Shown here: positions 12,701-24,233 of the stretch, piece after piece
Numbering within the stretch: position 1 is the first letter of the stretch
Layout: every line of letters begins with the position of its first letter
NCBI RefSeq assembly: GCF_042242105.1
Contig: NC_092026.1
Location: 17,038,691 to 17,102,690 of the forward strand
DNA length: 64,000 nucleotides
DNA from: Pempheris klunzingeri
Lineage: Eukaryota > Chordata > Actinopteri > Acropomatiformes > Pempheridae
Reading direction: 5' to 3'
Made by a program: the position numbers and the translations under genes
The notes under the pieces: model-generated
What the model was told of the DNA's origin: nothing
What the model saw: the letters and a program-made list of their open reading frames with translations, nothing else
Databases searched by the model: none

Positions 12701-15700
12701 ACAAACACACACAAACACATGTGCATACTGCTTTGAAGTACATTTTTAGAATGTGGCACAGACTGTTATTTTGTCTCTTTTGTCCAGATGTTTCTGAATT
12801 AATCAAGGCTGATGAGCCATCAGATCAGATGTACTGTCTGCAAATGTACGGCAGATGGGAGTCATCACAGTAACATATGTGTACATGTCCCTCTCACTGT
12901 AATTCTGACGTCGACCAATACATATAATCTGGGATGCAATGGACGATAGATTCACCTAAAAGAAGACCAAATCTTTCATTTGGTCAAAAATCCCATGGAA
13001 AGACCCTAATCAACAATAAACCAGTTAAAACCTGACTACAGAGGTCATTCCTCTGTGGCATAAAGCTCCATTGTTGTCAAAAACCATTAAAACCACATCA
13101 ATGAGTCAAACCATTCTACTAGGTGACATGTGCCTTCATGACCATGAACTTGGGTATTGTAGATTATTTTGAGTCACTACAACACACAACATCCTGCTGG
13201 CTTAAATCACCAGAGCAACAAATGTATATTAATCCACAGCTGAAAATAGCTGTGAGCAAAGGCACTATTCACTCCTGTTTGGGTAACATTCTCAAAAAAA
13301 AAAAAAAAAACAGGGTACAGCAGTTTTACGGAAATTACTTTGAAAATTAAACCATATACTTGTGACCTATTTTTAAGGTTTACATTTTCATTACCAACCA
13401 TTGGGCTTGGTGCCAAGTGTCACAGAAATGACTGTATGGGGTAGTTCATTACTTAACTTTAGACATACTTTACCCTTTTCTGCTAACACTGTAATCTGAG
13501 CAGATGTTCCTTTGTTGGCCTAACCCATAAGATACCTCATACCTCTACCTGGAAGAGCATTTAGAACTAGATGTGTAGCTGTGTACATGTGGTCATCTCC
13601 AATATTCAGGACGCAGTGAAGCGATTGGAGTGGATCGCTGGTGGAACATGGACTCCATCCGCTCTGAAGTATGCCTACGACAACCTGATCAGGGACAGCC
13701 GCAGAGCTAAAGCCAATGTCACTGTAGTCGTCATCACTGACGGACGCTTCGATCCCAGAGATGACGACTCGCTGCTTACCTACCTCTGCAGGTGCCTGAC
13801 ACTGGGGTTGCATTTTGAGATTTAGCGTTGGCATTTTTGGAGAAGAAAAATGTTTAATTGTGTTGCATGTATTTGTGCGTACTGGTGCTTGTGAGCAGTG
13901 ATCCCAGTGTTGATGTGAGTGCCATTGGTATTGGAGACATGTTCGACCAGATTGAGGAGAATGAGAGTCTGAAGAGCATCGCCTGTCAGAGGGACGGCAG
14001 GGTGCTGGGCATGAGGCGCTTTGCAGACCTGGTGGCTGAGGAGTTCATCGACAAGATTGAACACGTGCTCTGCCCAGGTACGCTCATCACAGAAACGCAG
14101 ATTATGCACAGTACGTTCATCTAATGGATTATAAGAAGCTGTGTGGGTTTTTGTCATTTTCCTAAAGACATTCTGTCTTTTTCTTTGCTTTAGATCCTAT
14201 CATCATATGCCCTGATCTCCCTTGTAAATCAGGTAAGATTTAAAAATATGTGTCACGCTAAGATATTACAATATTACATCCTGGGTAACAAGCATTTATC
14301 AAGGCGTCAATATGCTTCAAAAAAAGGGCTTGTCGGATTATCAAACAGCATCTGAAGAAGTCTTGAATTTCAGGGGATGTGTGCGACAATTTTTGTTTCT
14401 TTCTGGAACTGTCATTCTTTTCTTTTTTCACTTTTTTTTGTCACTTTTGGGTACAACTGAGTGCAACACCATGAATGCATTTGAGGAGAGTTTGTCCGAA
14501 AGTGTGCATTGTTAACCCCATTTATATGACTCAACTCACCTGGGAGCTCTGTATGACAGCACTTTTTGTCCCGCCTTCAAGAGTGGCCATTCAGAGCAGG
14601 TATAAACACTTTGGCCTTCATACATGTTCGGACAACATTTGGTATCAATTAGTTCATTTAAAGCATACTGACGCCTTTAAGCTATGTTAAATATTTGATG
14701 AGTTGTGGCTTAAACTTGTTTTTTTTACACACTTGTATTATTTCACCTTATTTGTTATGATGCAGTTAATTCACATGACTGTAAAGCCAACACACAAGAC
14801 CAAACTTACAATTGAATGCAACTCGGTGTACCTCCGGCATCTTTGTTGGCTGTGTTGATGCGTCGTGTCTGTGGGACCCCGCCCACAATGTTATTCCGCC
14901 CACTTGTTTCAGGAGGGGGCGTCAGTGCGGGACAAGCCCCTCCCCCCTGGAAGCCGCTGGCCGAGGAAGGCAGCCCCTTATTGGTTCCCACCTCTTTGGA
15001 TGGTGTGGCCAACCTGCTGAGCGGCCTGAGCGAGCAGCAGTACGGGGTTGGCATTGCAACCATGGCGTACACAGCCCAGAGAGCCAAACTCACCCAGGGA
15101 ACGGACAGGCAGCAGTGGACCCAGCTGTTCATCGACTCCTTCAAATATGTCTATGGAGACATTATGGGGGATCCAGAGAAAGCCCTAGGACTCTGCTAAT
15201 GCTAATATGCTAACCATGCTACCTCGCCATTATGGACGCCCATAACTAATAAGCTTACTGCTGGACATAGAGTAGATTTTACTAAGACGGTGGGCATTTT
15301 TTTAATGGTGCAATATACACCTGGGCTGATGCAAGACAATCGCATGATATGAAGCTGGTCCTATGCTAACATTTCAGAGCAGCCTTATGTACAGTTACTG
15401 TACACGGCCAAAATTCAAAATGTGGCTTCATGATGCTCCCACTCCTCATGCAATATCTCCGAATTAACGTACATGGAGCTGTTTCTCAGAAAAATAATTC
15501 TGCTACAAATATGATACATATCATTTCTTCCATCTAAACGGAGGAATGTTTTCCATTCGCATGGAAAGCGGATGTCATCCATTTGTTGGAGGCACATTGG
15601 TCTGTAAAGCCATTCATGTTGCTCCTGTATAGTGTACAGTGGCTCCTTGATGAAACCTCATTTCCACTGTGAATCACGAGCTCGCTGAATCACTGATGAC

Positions 15701-17623
15701 ATTTCTTTTGCTGTTTTGCACATATCCATGGTTACGGCCTTTACTGTTTTTTTCTTATGCTCTGTGAATTACTCATGTTGGTGAAAAGGCCATGACATAT
15801 GGAAAATATCTGCTTTTATACATGTTACAGTATACTGTATATGAGTCAGACGTTGGTGTATGTGGGTGTTTGGTTTATTGACTTGGCACTGACCAATGAA
15901 GGAACTATTGTATGTTATGCCCTTAATTGGTGCATGTTTTTTTTTGCATGTGGCTTGGCTTGTAAAGTAGGGTTGCTAGAGGAAAATGACCACAGAGTGG
16001 CTTTAACCAAATGTTATGGTAACATGTTAGCTCTGTGACTGCAACTTGCTGATGTGAACCATGTTGTTTTCGTATAGAATGTATTCATGTATTTATAACA
16101 CCAAGAGAATAAAACTGTAGCAAGATTTTAAAAAGTGCTTTCTTGATGAGGCCACTATCAATCTGAGAAGACGTCAAACAGCTGGACTGCTACTAGCATG
16201 TATGGAAGCACACCACGTTACAGTATATATTTTGCTGGCTTTGACCTCTGAGCATCTGTGTTCCAGCTGTAGCTGAACATCTTGATTGATTTAAAAGGTC
16301 ATGTACATGTGTGTGTGTCTACTCCAGAGCCTGCTGTGGCTAGCTGTGTTCAGCGGCCAGTGGATGTGGTGTTCCTGTTGGATGGTTCGGAGAGGATGGG
16401 ACTGGAGAACCACCGCAGAGCCAAAGAGTTCATCGAGAATGTGGCTCGTCGCCTCACCCTGGCCAACAGCCAGGCAGATGACAGGAATGCCCGCTTTGCT
16501 CTGCTGCAGTACGGCAGCCCTACGGAACAGAGGGTGGAGTTCCCGATCACACACAATTTCACACGGATCTCTGATTCGCTGGCAGCAGTGACCTACATGG
16601 ACTCCTCTTCTGCTCTGGGCAACGCTATCATCTATGCTGTCAACAATCTGGTGAGTCCAAAGGTATGAACAAACACAAACTCTTGTGTTGGATGTACAGG
16701 CAGGTAACCTGTGCCAGAAACATGTAAAAGAATACTTGAACATTTTTGGAAATTCACTTCCCTGAGTGAGATGAGAAGATGGATACTACTATCATGTTTG
16801 TACTGTAAATATGTAGTTACTGCCAACAGATGATTAGCGTAGCTTAGCATAAAGATCGGAAACAAGAGGAAACCATTAACGCAGCTGACAAAAACTTTTT
16901 TATCAGCAAATCGAAAGCTCACTAATTAACTCATAGTACCTCATTTGTTTAATCGTACAAACACTGCAGTGTAAAAAACAATAAGTTGGTTGCCTGGCAA
17001 TCTCGGGTGAGAATAGGGCTCCAGCTAAAAACAATAACTTGTATTTACATTTTACCTTTCATACAAAGTAAACAAATGATATTAATTACTGAGTTTGAGG
17101 ATGATTGCAGTCAGTATGCTAAGTTAAGTGGCCTGCTGACTGTAGCTTCATATTTACTGAACAGATACAGAATGGGAACAGTATCAATCTTCTCTAACTC
17201 TTGGCAATAAAGTGAACAAGGGTATATCCCAGAATGCCGTCTGTCTTTATGCTAAGCTAACCTACTGCACAGATATGAGAACGGTATCATCTAACTCTTG
17301 GAGAGAAGCAAAAAGCTGGATTGCCTTAACATATCATGTTGTGTTTATTGTAGGTGGGAGAGCGCCTGGCTCGTCGCAACGCCGAGCTGGCCTTCGTGTT
17401 CATCACTGATGGCATCACAGCCAGCGAGCAGCTGGATGAGGGCGTGTCTGCCATGAGGCGAGCGGAAGGCGTTCCCATGGTGGTCGCCATGGGGACAGAC
17501 ACAGATGAAGAGGTGCTGCAGAAGGTGTCACTAGGGGACATGTCGGCCGTCTTTAGAGGAGATGACTACAACGTGCTGAACAAACCTTCATTCTTTGAGC
17601 GCTTTGTCCGCTGGATATGCTAA
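6764..17623 (+). CDS. col6a2: collagen type VI alpha-2 chain (col6a2), long C-terminal form
   Basis: Secreted matrix collagen that assembles with alpha-1 and alpha-3 chains into beaded microfibrils. The start at 6764 opens a signal peptide ([19 protein letters not shown]). The N1 von Willebrand A domain follows on exons 6982-7082, about 7191-7333 and 8511-8875, with metal-site motif DTSET. A small KHLAYVE exon leads to CYSVSC and then a triple helix of many short Gly-X-Y exons (about 9110-12094). The helix carries three RGD motifs, the imperfection GFSYPGPRG and a helix cysteine in [10 protein letters not shown]. After [15 protein letters not shown] comes the C1 A domain (about 12319-14076, DSSES), then [13 protein letters not shown]. 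The C2 A domain is on exons 16328-16650 and 17354-17623, ending [10 protein letters not shown]. Order and motifs match human COL6A2 closely. The N1 motif has Thr where the family usually has Ser. Two introns carry palindromic MITEs. Confidence 0.96.
7850..8310 (+). repeat. palindromic fish MITE, copy 1, in a col6a2 intron
   Basis: The left part reads 'gttagcttagcttagcac' and the right part contains 'tgtgctaagcta', its near inverse. The outer arms also match each other: 'gaatatgtt...ggctacagcc' on the left and 'gatatgag...ttctcatctaa' on the right. This is the arrangement of a very common long-terminal-inverted-repeat MITE in teleosts. It sits in the intron between the second and third N1-domain exons. 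No transposase is present. Ends are approximate and the copy is old. Confidence 0.55.
14913..15199 (+). CDS. col6a2: alternative short C-terminal exon of col6a2
   Basis: The exon follows the acceptor ttgtttcag and continues in frame from the donor after DLPCKS (phase 1), as the long-form exon at 16328 also does. It encodes about 95 residues with no A domain and ends at TAA 15197-15199. Its last half reads [16 protein letters not shown] and [10 protein letters not shown], close to what I recall of the human COL6A2 alternative C-terminus (YTAERAK, ELFIDTFK, GDPETALALC). The two ends are therefore mutually exclusive terminal exons, and this one has its own poly(A) signal downstream. The short product would lack the C2 domain. 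Confidence 0.88.
16108..16113 (+). terminator. col6a2: poly(A) signal for the short col6a2 transcript
   Basis: An AATAAA hexamer lies about 0.9 kb after the stop of the alternative terminal exon and about 215 bases before the next exon. It would end the short-form mRNA inside the intron of the long form. Confidence 0.6.
16741..17315 (+). repeat. palindromic fish MITE, copy 2, between the two C2-domain exons of col6a2
   Basis: The left arm (about 16741-16830) and the reverse complement of the right arm (about 17135-17226) align over roughly 90 bases, sharing for example 'gagatgagaagatgg' with 'gagagaagattga' and 'gtaaatatg' in both. Inner sequence includes 'gtagcttagcataaag'. A second right-arm-like fragment at about 17243-17312 (cttta tgctaagctaacc, then gatatgagaacggtatc) suggests a partial duplication or two overlapping copies. 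It is non-coding and fills the intron between 16650 and 17354. Confidence 0.6.
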
Positions 17624-17701
17624 TGAGGAACTGTAAAGCTGTGCACCATAGAGTTAGAGTCCACAGAATGAAAGAAGGGTCAGCTCCTTCAGCACACACG
17701 T

Positions 17702-17734
<33 letters not shown>

Positions 17735-18026
17735 CACCAACAAGCCTCGATGATCATTGTCATTGCTGTGTGTAATGAAACAGCTGCAAATCCAGTTGTT
17801 ATGGGTGAAGGTCAAACAATCCATGCAGGACCAGCTGACACGCACACACACACACACACACACATAGCATGCACATATCAACTGTAACTTGATTGTTCTA
17901 TTCACTCTAATGCTATGGCCAACCAAAGACACTCACAGGTATCCCAGAGAAGAGGTGTATGATTATTGAATGTGTATGAAACAAATTGTAGGCTTTATTT
18001 TGTTTTTGTTCTGTATTGATTTTCAG

Positions 18027-18079
<53 letters not shown>

Positions 18080-19250
18080 AAGTCAGTTACATTTACATTA
18101 AAGGTGCTACTAAAGTACAAATAAAGGACAAAGCCATGCAAGTGCTTCTGAAAACTTTTTACATAATGTTATGCTGCAATTACTGTAGTTTGTTCAGGGG
18201 ATAAACACGTGAAGACATATCATCTCCAGGGAAAAGAAATCACACATAAAACCCACACTCAGACTCACACACACAAGCACACACACATGCTGTGCTTATT
18301 TACACATACACTGATAGACAAGCATAGACGAAACAAATCTGTAAACATGAAGTCCAAATAAAAGCCTATTGGTGACCCCCCCCCCAACACTGTCTTCTGT
18401 GTTTGCAAGATATATAAATGTGTGATGTGTTCGTATGTGTATCCACGTGCAATTTGTCATTAAATCAGTCTAATCTGGGAGTAAGGAAGTGGCTCTCAAC
18501 AATGACTTTAGTGAAGAAAAGACATACAAATTACATTTCCCCCTGTTGGGATTTAATATGTACCCCCCCCCCTTTAAAAAAATGATTTGCTCCTGAACTT
18601 TTATGATCCCATGAGAGAAATTCTCTCTTTGCTTCATGTGGTTCTCTGCTGTACAGAGAAATACAAAGCACCAAATCCACCAGTGTATTCAGACTAATCT
18701 ATAACATCATATTCTGACTATATTCTCAGTCTAAAGCACATTTTGGAGGTAAATATTGTACTTTTTAACTCCACCCCAATTATTTGACAGCATTACTTAC
18801 TTCAATTCTTCAGTCTTCTATATACAACATATATAACATTTTGTAAAATCAATATAGAGTATAGAGTATAGAGTAAGCTACCCAGCACTGAAGTGATACA
18901 CATTGATTATGATCCAATAAAGATGTAGATAATAATAAATATTCTGAAAGGAGCCATTCTGCATAATGGGAGAATGAGGCCATATTTTATGTACTTTACT
19001 TAAAAAATGAGTTTGAGTGAGTAAATTTTATGTTGTACCTCGAAATATCTGGGCCTTGAACAGTTCATGGAAGCATAATGGGCAAAGCATTTACAGAAGG
19101 CTTTACTTTTATTTCATTTCTGTACATTATTTCATGTGTGTTGTCGTTCCTGTCGTGTTTGCTCACATGTTACCTAAACAGAAGAAGGAGTTCACCGTTG
19201 TGATGATGACGCTGTGACATTATTACCCCTGATTACTCCAGCCATCCAGA
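17624..19250. other. col6a2 3' UTR and intergenic DNA
   Basis: After the stop of the long col6a2 form come CA repeats (about 17706-17731 and 17842-17864), a TC repeat (about 18038-18076) and possible poly(A) signals at about 18120 and 18357. No coding gene is visible in the rest, which is AT-rich. Confidence 0.5.
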
Positions 19251-19254
19251 GACA

Positions 19255-19364
19255 GACCGCCTCCACGGAGGAGAGGAGGAGGTTTGACCCTTCGTGGACA
19301 CCGTAAGAATAACGTCATCACAATATCCTGCATGTCGGCGAGTCTTTAAAATCTCTGTCAAACG
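19255..19364 (+). other. probable non-coding first exon of the dehydratase-like gene
   Basis: A short region relatively rich in CpG ends in the donor CAAACG/gtaagt at 19364-19365. The next exon on this strand starts after the acceptor at 20037-20038, ten bases before the start codon. The start of this exon is a guess. Confidence 0.35.
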
Positions 19365-19966
19365 GTAAGTCATCGATAATGAAAACTACTTGCTGCCATC
19401 ACTTTTCGTTGGGATCTAGTGAGGACTGTTAGTCTCGTGACTGAGGGACGAGACAGTGCTGCTGAAAACTAAGAGCATTAAAAAGCTGGTCTGTTTGTCA
19501 ACCTGTTTGGTTAAATAGTCATAGAGACTTTGGTAGTTTAGTTTGGTTACGTAATTGCTTTCTTTACATCGTTTAAGGTTAAAGTTTTGGGTGGAAGATG
19601 AGGGTTTAAACTAATAACGTGTTGCTGTGTAGTGTTTTTCAAAGTTCAAAGGTCTCTACATTGCATAAGCGGAGCCACAGCCAGCGGTGGAGGAAGGATC
19701 TCTTACTTCTTACTGAAGAGTACTAATGCCACACTGTAACAATTACAAGGGAAAGTGTTGCACGCTGCTAAAGTCTAAAGTAAAAGTGCCTCATGCAGAG
19801 AAATGGTCCTTTTGGCTGTTGATGCATAGATGCGTAGAAAAACCACACAGAAATGGGAGAAAATGATTTAATGTCCTTGTATGTTTGTAATAGAATAGTG
19901 TCACAGTTGGTCTGATATATGAGTTGGAGTCAGTGGTGCATGAGAATTTAATTGCAAGAGAATTAT

Positions 19967-19970
<4 letters not shown>

Positions 19971-20032
<62 letters not shown>
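19971..20032 (+). repeat. (TG)31 microsatellite against a splice acceptor
   Basis: Thirty-one TG units are followed only by ttccag before the first coding exon of the dehydratase-like gene. The repeat occupies the place of the polypyrimidine tract. Confidence 0.95.
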
Positions 20033-20034
<2 letters not shown>

Positions 20035-20048
20035 CCAGTACTGCCAGT

Positions 20049-21944
20049 ATGGAGGGAGAGGCCCTCTCCGCCCTGAGCACCCCAGCTCTGGTGGTGGATG
20101 TGGACAAAGTGAAGAGAAACGCTCAGAGGATGATCGAACGCTGGCAGAAGCTGGGGGTCCAGCTTCGGCCACACATGAAAACCCACAAAACCCTGTATGA
20201 AGGCACACACACACTCACTCACTTACTCACTTACTCACTTACTCACTTACTCACTCACTCATACGAATGACATAGTGCTAAGGTCTGTGTGTGTGTGTTT
20301 GTATCCGTGTTCATGTCCAGTGAGTGTGCTGACATAATGACCGGCGGATCGCGGAGATGCATCGTGGTTTCCACGCTGGCAGAGGCCTGTTTCTATGCTG
20401 ACCATGGATTTGATGACATCCTCTATGCCTACTCTGTTCCCTTTGATAAGGTTCTCTTAGCTCACACACAGAAATAATTTATTTAACTAAGTAATGACAG
20501 CTCTGATAAAATGTTATATCTTCTGTATGTAATGTAATGTAATGTTAAAATCTGTTCCCAGCTGATCAATCACTGAATCAAGTGATTATCATTTTCTGCC
20601 AATCAACTAATCAGTTGTTATTAATATCAATACACAGGTCAATACAGTTAATATTTTGACATAAAGTTCTTATGGCCCTTTTATCTGTTAGGTCTTATCT
20701 CCCAACCATACACTAACACTAACTTGTATCTGTGCGTGTGTGTCCAGGTGGAGCGCTGTGCGGCCCTGTCAGAGAGGCTGGATCTTTTCCAAGTTTTGTT
20801 GGATCATCCTGATGCTCTGGAGCAGCTGAAGAAGAGACCGCTGAGAGACGGTCGGCTGTGGCACGTCTGGTTCAAACTCGACTGTGGCAACGGGAGAGGT
20901 GAACGCACTGGGAAACCAGCTCATCACCACCTGCTGAGCTGTGGGAGTCAGGTGCCTGCTGACCCTCTGTTTGCTCTGTTTGCCATAGCTGGTGTCCTGC
21001 ATTCAGACCCTGAGGCGCTCCGATTGGCACAGGCCATCGCCGAGGCCGAGGGCGTGGAGCTAACCGGAGTGTACGCTCACTGTGGGAACACCTATAACTG
21101 CAGAGGTGTGGAGCAAATACAGGCCGTCGCCCAGGAAACCACCAGCTTGACTCTGCAGTTCATGGAAAAGTATGACAAAAGTGAAAACTAGACAAGTCAA
21201 GCAAGTAGAGGCTAATCATGCAATATGTAACATGCCACAGAGAAGGTTAAAAGACATGCAACACTTTCTTTTTTCTTCTTTATTCTGAAAATGTCATGGT
21301 TTACTATTGACTGGTGTGAACCACTGTACCCAACATTTTGTAAGGTTTCCTTTTCCTTTTCATTGCTTCACAAAAGTTTCACATTATAGCCATGATTGTA
21401 GAAGGACAATCAAATTAATAAGAAATTATGTTAAACATCAAAAGTGTAGAATTGGATACGTATACAGATACTATACGTCAAATGTTCAGCACCATTTAGC
21501 AACTAGCTGGTGAACACAGTCGAGCATTTAGGAGCTAAGGAGGCAGATATACTTCTGTGGAGTTGGTGGAGACCAAACTAGAGCCAAAAAGAGACTAAAT
21601 ATCGGACTTAATGATGGTGGACACAAACAGCGTTGTGTTTACAGCTTGTTGCACTGCTCCATAGTGGCCTAAAGTGCAGTGAATACTTTAGTTGTCTGAA
21701 CCTATTGACAATTATAACATTATGTCAGTGTATTTGCAAGTAAATAAGCCACTAGATGTATTTCTTATGAAATTCTGTCTTGACACATTAATTCTTTACA
21801 CTTCTGTGGGTTTGTTTTCCGGACAGACTGAAGGCTGTCGGCATCACCTGTAAGTCCAGCATTGGCTCCACCCCTTCCTGCAGTCATCCAGTCAAAGACA
21901 TGGAGCAGCTCAGCGAGGTGCATCCTGGAAACTACGTCTTCTAT

Positions 21945-21991
<47 letters not shown>

Positions 21992-22874
21992 ATGTATCAG
22001 TGTACTGGTTGCTTTATGCTGTTTTCCTGTTGAAATAAGCAAATTCCAAAAAAGATAATGTTGATGCATTTTAGACGTGCAGCAGTCTGTGATAGGCTCG
22101 TGCAGTCTGGAGGATGTGGCTGTGAGGGTTTTGACAAGAGTCATTGGACACTGTCCTCACAGGAACCAGCTCCTGATTGACTGTGGATGGAGTGGAATCA
22201 GGTACCTTCATCTGTCGTGTTTTACAATGATTTGTTTTGGACCATTTTAAGTTAATTCTTACTGATGTGAACCTGTCTCTCAAGTTATATTAATGGCCGG
22301 AGTTTAAGGGTAAAATCCTATATTTCTTATTTAAGCTTATTTCTTAGTTTATCTGTTGATACATAAACAACATTTTTTAGTCACCACTACATTACTGATA
22401 CTTTTAGTATTTCACCATTTTGCTCACTGCTCTCAGTCTAGACGGAGCTGGAAAACTTCCTACTGGATACGCTGTGATCGAAGGACACCCAAACCTCAAG
22501 TAATGCTCCGTACTCTAATCCCTGCTCTCAGTAGCAAACTTAAATGTGACTGCAGTCCTGATGAATGATATTTCCCTCCAGGTTGTTGTCTATGACCCAG
22601 GAGCACGGTAGAGTGGAGCCCATCTCAGGACTGCTGGACTACAGCAGATACCCCCTGGGCTCTCTGCTCACACTGATCCCCTACCATGTTAGTACTGTGC
22701 AGTATGGAGTGACGCTTAATACTGTTTCAATATTACTGTGTTACTCTCCTCTCATCTAACCCTCTCTCTGTTGTTTTTTTACAGTCGTGTGCAACTGCGG
22801 TCATGCATCCTGTGTATCACGTGCACTCTGGGGGCCGCCTGCTGGGGAAGTGGACACCAACACGCGGGTGGTGA
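20049..22874 (+). CDS. D-serine / D-threo-3-hydroxyaspartate dehydratase-like PLP enzyme
   Basis: Fold-type III PLP enzyme of the D-threonine aldolase / D-serine dehydratase family, which in chicken removes water from D-serine to give pyruvate and ammonia. Nine exons join in frame: 20049-20194, 20321-20450, about 20748-20899, about 20989-21169, about 21827-21945, about 22075-22199, about 22438-22499, about 22583-22687 and about 22785-22874. The N-terminal motif RPHMKTHKT carries the expected PLP lysine. YAHCGNTY lies mid-protein. IPYHSCATA holds the His-x-Cys pair that binds zinc in the family, and the end reads [19 protein letters not shown]. Length is about 370 residues. The substrate (D-serine or D-threo-3-hydroxyaspartate) cannot be decided from sequence. 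TG repeats touch the first acceptor and the exon 5 donor. Confidence 0.85.
20203..20262 (+). repeat. short tandem repeat in first coding intron
   Basis: Tandem ctcacttactcactta-type units directly follow the first coding exon's donor and a short CA run. No function is apparent. Confidence 0.8.
21946..21990 (+). repeat. (GT)22 microsatellite starting at a splice donor
   Basis: The exon ends TTCTATG at 21945. The intron begins with an uninterrupted GT run, so the donor is the first unit of the microsatellite. The next exon (ACGTGCAGCAG) continues in frame, which fixes this donor phase. Confidence 0.9.
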
Positions 22875-23847
22875 ACAGCTGTCCCAATATGCACTCATAC
22901 ATACATGACTTTGTTAAAATCGCTGTAATGGATGATTATGGTTGAATATTCACCTCCTTTTTTCTGTGTTTCTCTAAATAGGTGTAAAAGTATTCCTAAC
23001 AATTAATGAAATAATAGTACTTTTCATACACCTATCCCCGACATGAAGCGATGTGGGAAAAGAAATGTTGAAAAAAAACTCCTGCACGCTTCTAAATGAT
23101 TCAATAAATGACCATCATTTAGTTAATATGCAAGAAATGCAAGCATCAATCAAATGAGTATGATGTTACAGTATATGTGGCTGCGTGATGGTTAATTGTG
23201 CAGATGTGCTTGAGATCTCTTGCATTTTACTATGAGGAACGTGGGTTATAACTCTTGACTATAACTCTTGTTATAACTCTTACTGAAAACAGATTCCATG
23301 AAAATGTTTTACATGTCTGTTTTATTCCTATCAATTGGTTACTTTTGCACACAATTTTCAGTTTCTGATTGTTTCTAAATGCAGTCACTGAGAAAATAAA
23401 GAGAAGCTTTGTTCTCAGTGTGCACTGTAGAGCAACAGCTGCTGGTAACTACAGTACAGTCTGGGACTGTAATGATCCTGAGCCTGATGAAGTGTCGCTG
23501 TTAATAAATAATCCTAATAAAATACATGTTTGTGTTTCAGTTTGTTACAGAGGACCAAGTGTGCAGTCACCAGTGTTGGAATGTATTAATACTTTTACTG
23601 AAGTGAAGAACCTAAATACTTGTTTTTTCTGACCAAATAAAATTTCTATTGTGAATTTCTACTTTCCATTTCTTATTTGTTTCTTGCACATTTCTATGAC
23701 AGGTGTCATAAGGATAATAGGGATATACTATAATTAAATTATAGCACAGTAAAGTGTAATGGCACTCTGAAGATAATCAGTTATTCACTGTTTTTATTGA
23801 TAATCATAAAATGCCATGAGGTCTCATGTATTTTACAAACATGTTGT
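22875..23847. other. 3' UTR and intergenic DNA
   Basis: AT-rich with several possible poly(A) hexamers (for example aataaaatac near 23517 and aataaaattt near 23636). I see no coding gene. The part near 23560-23640 resembles a fragment of a fish dispersed repeat but is too short to classify. Confidence 0.45.
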
Positions 23848-24059
23848 TGCGCACTGCATGTTGGGAAATGTGGTCTTAACCAAGCTAGTGTCCTGATTGG
23901 CCACCGTGTGACCTTTCACTTGTCACGTGGTTTAAAAACTTCAGGAGGATGGCGCGGAAAGTTGTCACAGCACACAGTGAAGCCATGGATGTATGAATGT
24001 AGCTCTCCCTGCGTGAAGGTTTTATTTACGTGTTCTTCAGGCGGTACCGACATTATCAG
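23848..24059 (+). promoter_or_regulatory. orc2: orc2 promoter and non-coding exon 1
   Basis: The segment contains a ZNF143-like site on the minus strand (about 23855-23874, TGCATGTTGGGAAATGTGGT as read on plus), an inverted CCAAT box (ATTGG 23896-23900) and an E2F-like site (GGCGCGGAAA 23951-23960). A donor gtaagt follows at 24060, giving an untranslated exon that ends at 24059. E2F and NF-Y control fits a replication-licensing gene. Sites are called by eye. Confidence 0.5.
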
Positions 24060-24144
24060 GTAAGTTAGCGGAGTTTAGAGACATTTGGCTCCTGTTCCGC
24101 CTTTCTTTCGTGCTCAGGGTCCGCAGGGCTGCTAGCTAGCTGCT

Positions 24145-24203
24145 GTCTGTCTGTCTGTCTGTCTGTCAGTCTGTCTGTCTGTCAGTCAGTCAGTCAGTCA
24201 GTC
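24145..24203 (+). repeat. (CTGT)n / (CAGT)n tandem repeat
   Basis: Tetranucleotide ctgt units pass into cagt units about 25 bases before the first coding-exon acceptor of orc2. A related ctgt run at about 24369-24416 lies just before the next acceptor. Confidence 0.85.
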
Positions 24204-24233
24204 ACCCTGGATGTTTGCCCTCCTTCAGTCATC

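Noticed and set aside
14806-15144. Open frames on the opposite strand and other frames over the alternative col6a2 exon
   Set aside because: Shadows of the GC-rich coding exon at 14913-15199. The collagen frame has splice continuity and homology to the human alternative end.
16328-17623. A separate A-domain gene downstream of col6a2
   Set aside because: The exon phase matches the upstream col6a2 donor, the sequence is the expected C2 domain of COL6A2, and no start codon or promoter is seen before it.
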